The translations under genes and the position numbers were made by a program. Of a DNA stretch of 64,000 nt, positions 63,198-64,000 are shown in pieces (within the stretch, counting starts at the first letter, position 1; each line of letters opens with the position of its first letter). The DNA is from Marinospirillum celere (GTDB lineage: Bacteria > Pseudomonadota > Gammaproteobacteria > Pseudomonadales > Halomonadaceae), in assembly GCF_900112235.1 (NCBI RefSeq), contig NZ_FOLH01000004.1, positions 124,001 to 188,000 on the forward strand, in the 5' to 3' direction. The notes under the pieces were generated by a model. It did not search any database and was not told the DNA's origin. It was given only the letters and a program-made list of their open reading frames with translations.

Positions 63198-64000
63198 CTT
63201 TCAATAAACCTATAAGTTGCGGCAAGGGTAGTGGATAGCTGAAGTGGTAACCCTGGCCAACATGGCAGCCAGCTTCTTCCAAGAGCTTGCGCTGGAGGGC
63301 TGTTTCCACACCTTCGGCAACCACTTGCATGCCCAACCCCTTGCCCAAACCGATGACTGCAGAGATGATGGCCGTATTACTGTCATCTTTAACCAAATCC
63401 TGAACGAAGCTTTGATCGATCTTCAGGGTATTAACAGGAAAATTACGTAAATAGGCCATGGAGGAGTAGCCGGTTCCAAAGTCATCAATAGCCAATCTAA
63501 CGCCCAAGCTTCTGAGTTCTTGCATGGTGTTGATCGCTTTTTCCACTTCTTCAGCAACCATGCTCTCAGTAATCTCTAGTTCTACTTGCTCAGGTTGAAT
63601 GCCAGTAGCTTGAATGGCTTCCTGAATCAGGCTACCCAAACCGGGACGTTGAAATTGGCGCATGGACAAATTAACTGCAACTTGCAGCGGGTAGCCAACA
63701 GCTTTGCTCGCAATCTGTGTATCTTGCAAAGCTTGGAATAGAATCCAGCGCCCCAAGGGGTTAATTAACCCTGTGTCTTCTGCCAGCGGAATGAACTCCC
63801 CGGGGGTGATCATTCCCTCATCAGAGGGCCAACGGATCAGAGCTTCCATCCCCGTTATCCAACCAGTAGTTAGGTCTTGTTTGGGCTGGTAGTAGAGTAC
63901 AAACTCTTGATTAGCAATAGCATTGCGCATGCGGGTTTCCATACGTACCCGGCGTGCACTGCTGATATTCAAATCTTCCGAGAAGAAGCGGTAACCACCT
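63169..64000 (-). CDS. GGDEF-EAL c-di-GMP phosphodiesterase, C-terminal part (runs off window)
   Basis: The frame stays open to the window edge; the first visible codons read GGYRFFSEDLN, the usual end of a GGDEF domain. The EAL domain that follows is complete and has catalytic motifs: EALIRW, NLSMRQF, LEITES, AIDDFGTGYSSMAYLR, LKIDQSFV, VVAEGVET and GYHFSYPLP. It should hydrolyse c-di-GMP. The gene overlaps the truncated hemoglobin gene, linking c-di-GMP turnover with an O2/NO-binding protein and an energy-taxis receptor in one unit. Confidence 0.93.
   Translation of the reverse strand, partial: GGYRFFSEDLNISSARRVRMETRMRNAIANQEFVLYYQPKQDLTTGWITGMEALIRWPSDEGMITPGEFIPLAEDTGLINPLGRWILFQALQDTQIASKAVGYPLQVAVNLSMRQFQRPGLGSLIQEAIQATGIQPEQVELEITESMVAEEVEKAINTMQELRSLGVRLAIDDFGTGYSSMAYLRNFPVNTLKIDQSFVQDLVKDDSNTAIISAVIGLGKGLGMQVVAEGVETALQRKLLEEAGCHVGQGYHFSYPLPLPQLIGLLKDAQNAASNT

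Noticed and set aside
1-64000. CRISPR arrays, rRNA, tRNA, prophage or insertion sequences
   Set aside because: None recognised; the repeated DNA present is explained by attC sites, a duplicated cassette, dispersed palindromes and operator-like dyads.

Overview
The window looks like a chromosomal segment of a gammaproteobacterium of moderate GC content, plausibly Oceanospirillales-like. The grounds are RapA, the metK-tkt and epd-pgk-fba blocks, PrlF-YhaV, many chemoreceptors and a complete aerobic phenylacetate (paa) pathway. The genus cannot be fixed from sequence alone. No rRNA, tRNA, CRISPR array, prophage or insertion sequence was recognised.

Layout. 1-9.3 kb is housekeeping: moeA, a LysR regulator, cytochrome b561, YceI, a phosphoesterase, a dCache chemoreceptor and rapA. 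9.3-15.9 kb holds a branched-chain-amino-acid-type ABC transporter (livKHMG plus a LivF fused to an N-terminal hemerythrin domain), divergent from paaX. 16-24.4 kb has two chemoreceptor genes, the second a pseudogene. Between them lies a minus-strand array of gene cassettes bounded by attC sites, with no integrase in the window: a Phd/ParE toxin-antitoxin pair, an unknown 487-aa protein, an MltR-like protein, two near-identical cassettes with no convincing gene, and a small K+ channel-like protein. 24.5-41.2 kb is the phenylacetate catabolon: an enoyl-CoA hydratase, paaY and paaN on the minus strand; paaFGHIJK on the plus strand; then an extra, unassigned diiron oxygenase-like protein with its own 2Fe-2S flavoreductase; then paaABCDE. 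41.2-45.6 kb is a photolyase neighbourhood (SDR epimerase, FAD oxidoreductase, MerR regulator, photolyase). 45.5-55.3 kb mixes two Fic proteins, YjdM, a predicted SLOG-SLATT membrane protein, metK, tkt and a PrlF-YhaV toxin-antitoxin pair. 55.3-61.1 kb holds an OsmC-YcaO fusion and epd-pgk-fba. 61.1-64 kb is a minus-strand group of a partial GGDEF-EAL protein, a truncated hemoglobin and an Aer-like receptor.

How the genes fit together. Phenylacetate would be imported (possibly by the Liv system), activated by PaaK, epoxidised by PaaABCDE, ring-opened by PaaN together with a separate hydratase, and beta-oxidised by PaaF, G, H and J, with PaaI and PaaY as salvage thioesterases. Sequences resembling Fnr/Anr boxes (TTGAY-N4-RTCAA) lie upstream of paaF, of the extra diiron gene and of paaA, and a recurring TGTATCA motif, proposed here as the PaaX site, lies near every paa promoter region. 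With the hemerythrin-LivF fusion this suggests that oxygen availability tunes the pathway. A dispersed palindromic repeat of about 65-150 bp occurs three times in intergenic regions (26.0, 33.2 and 59.8 kb).
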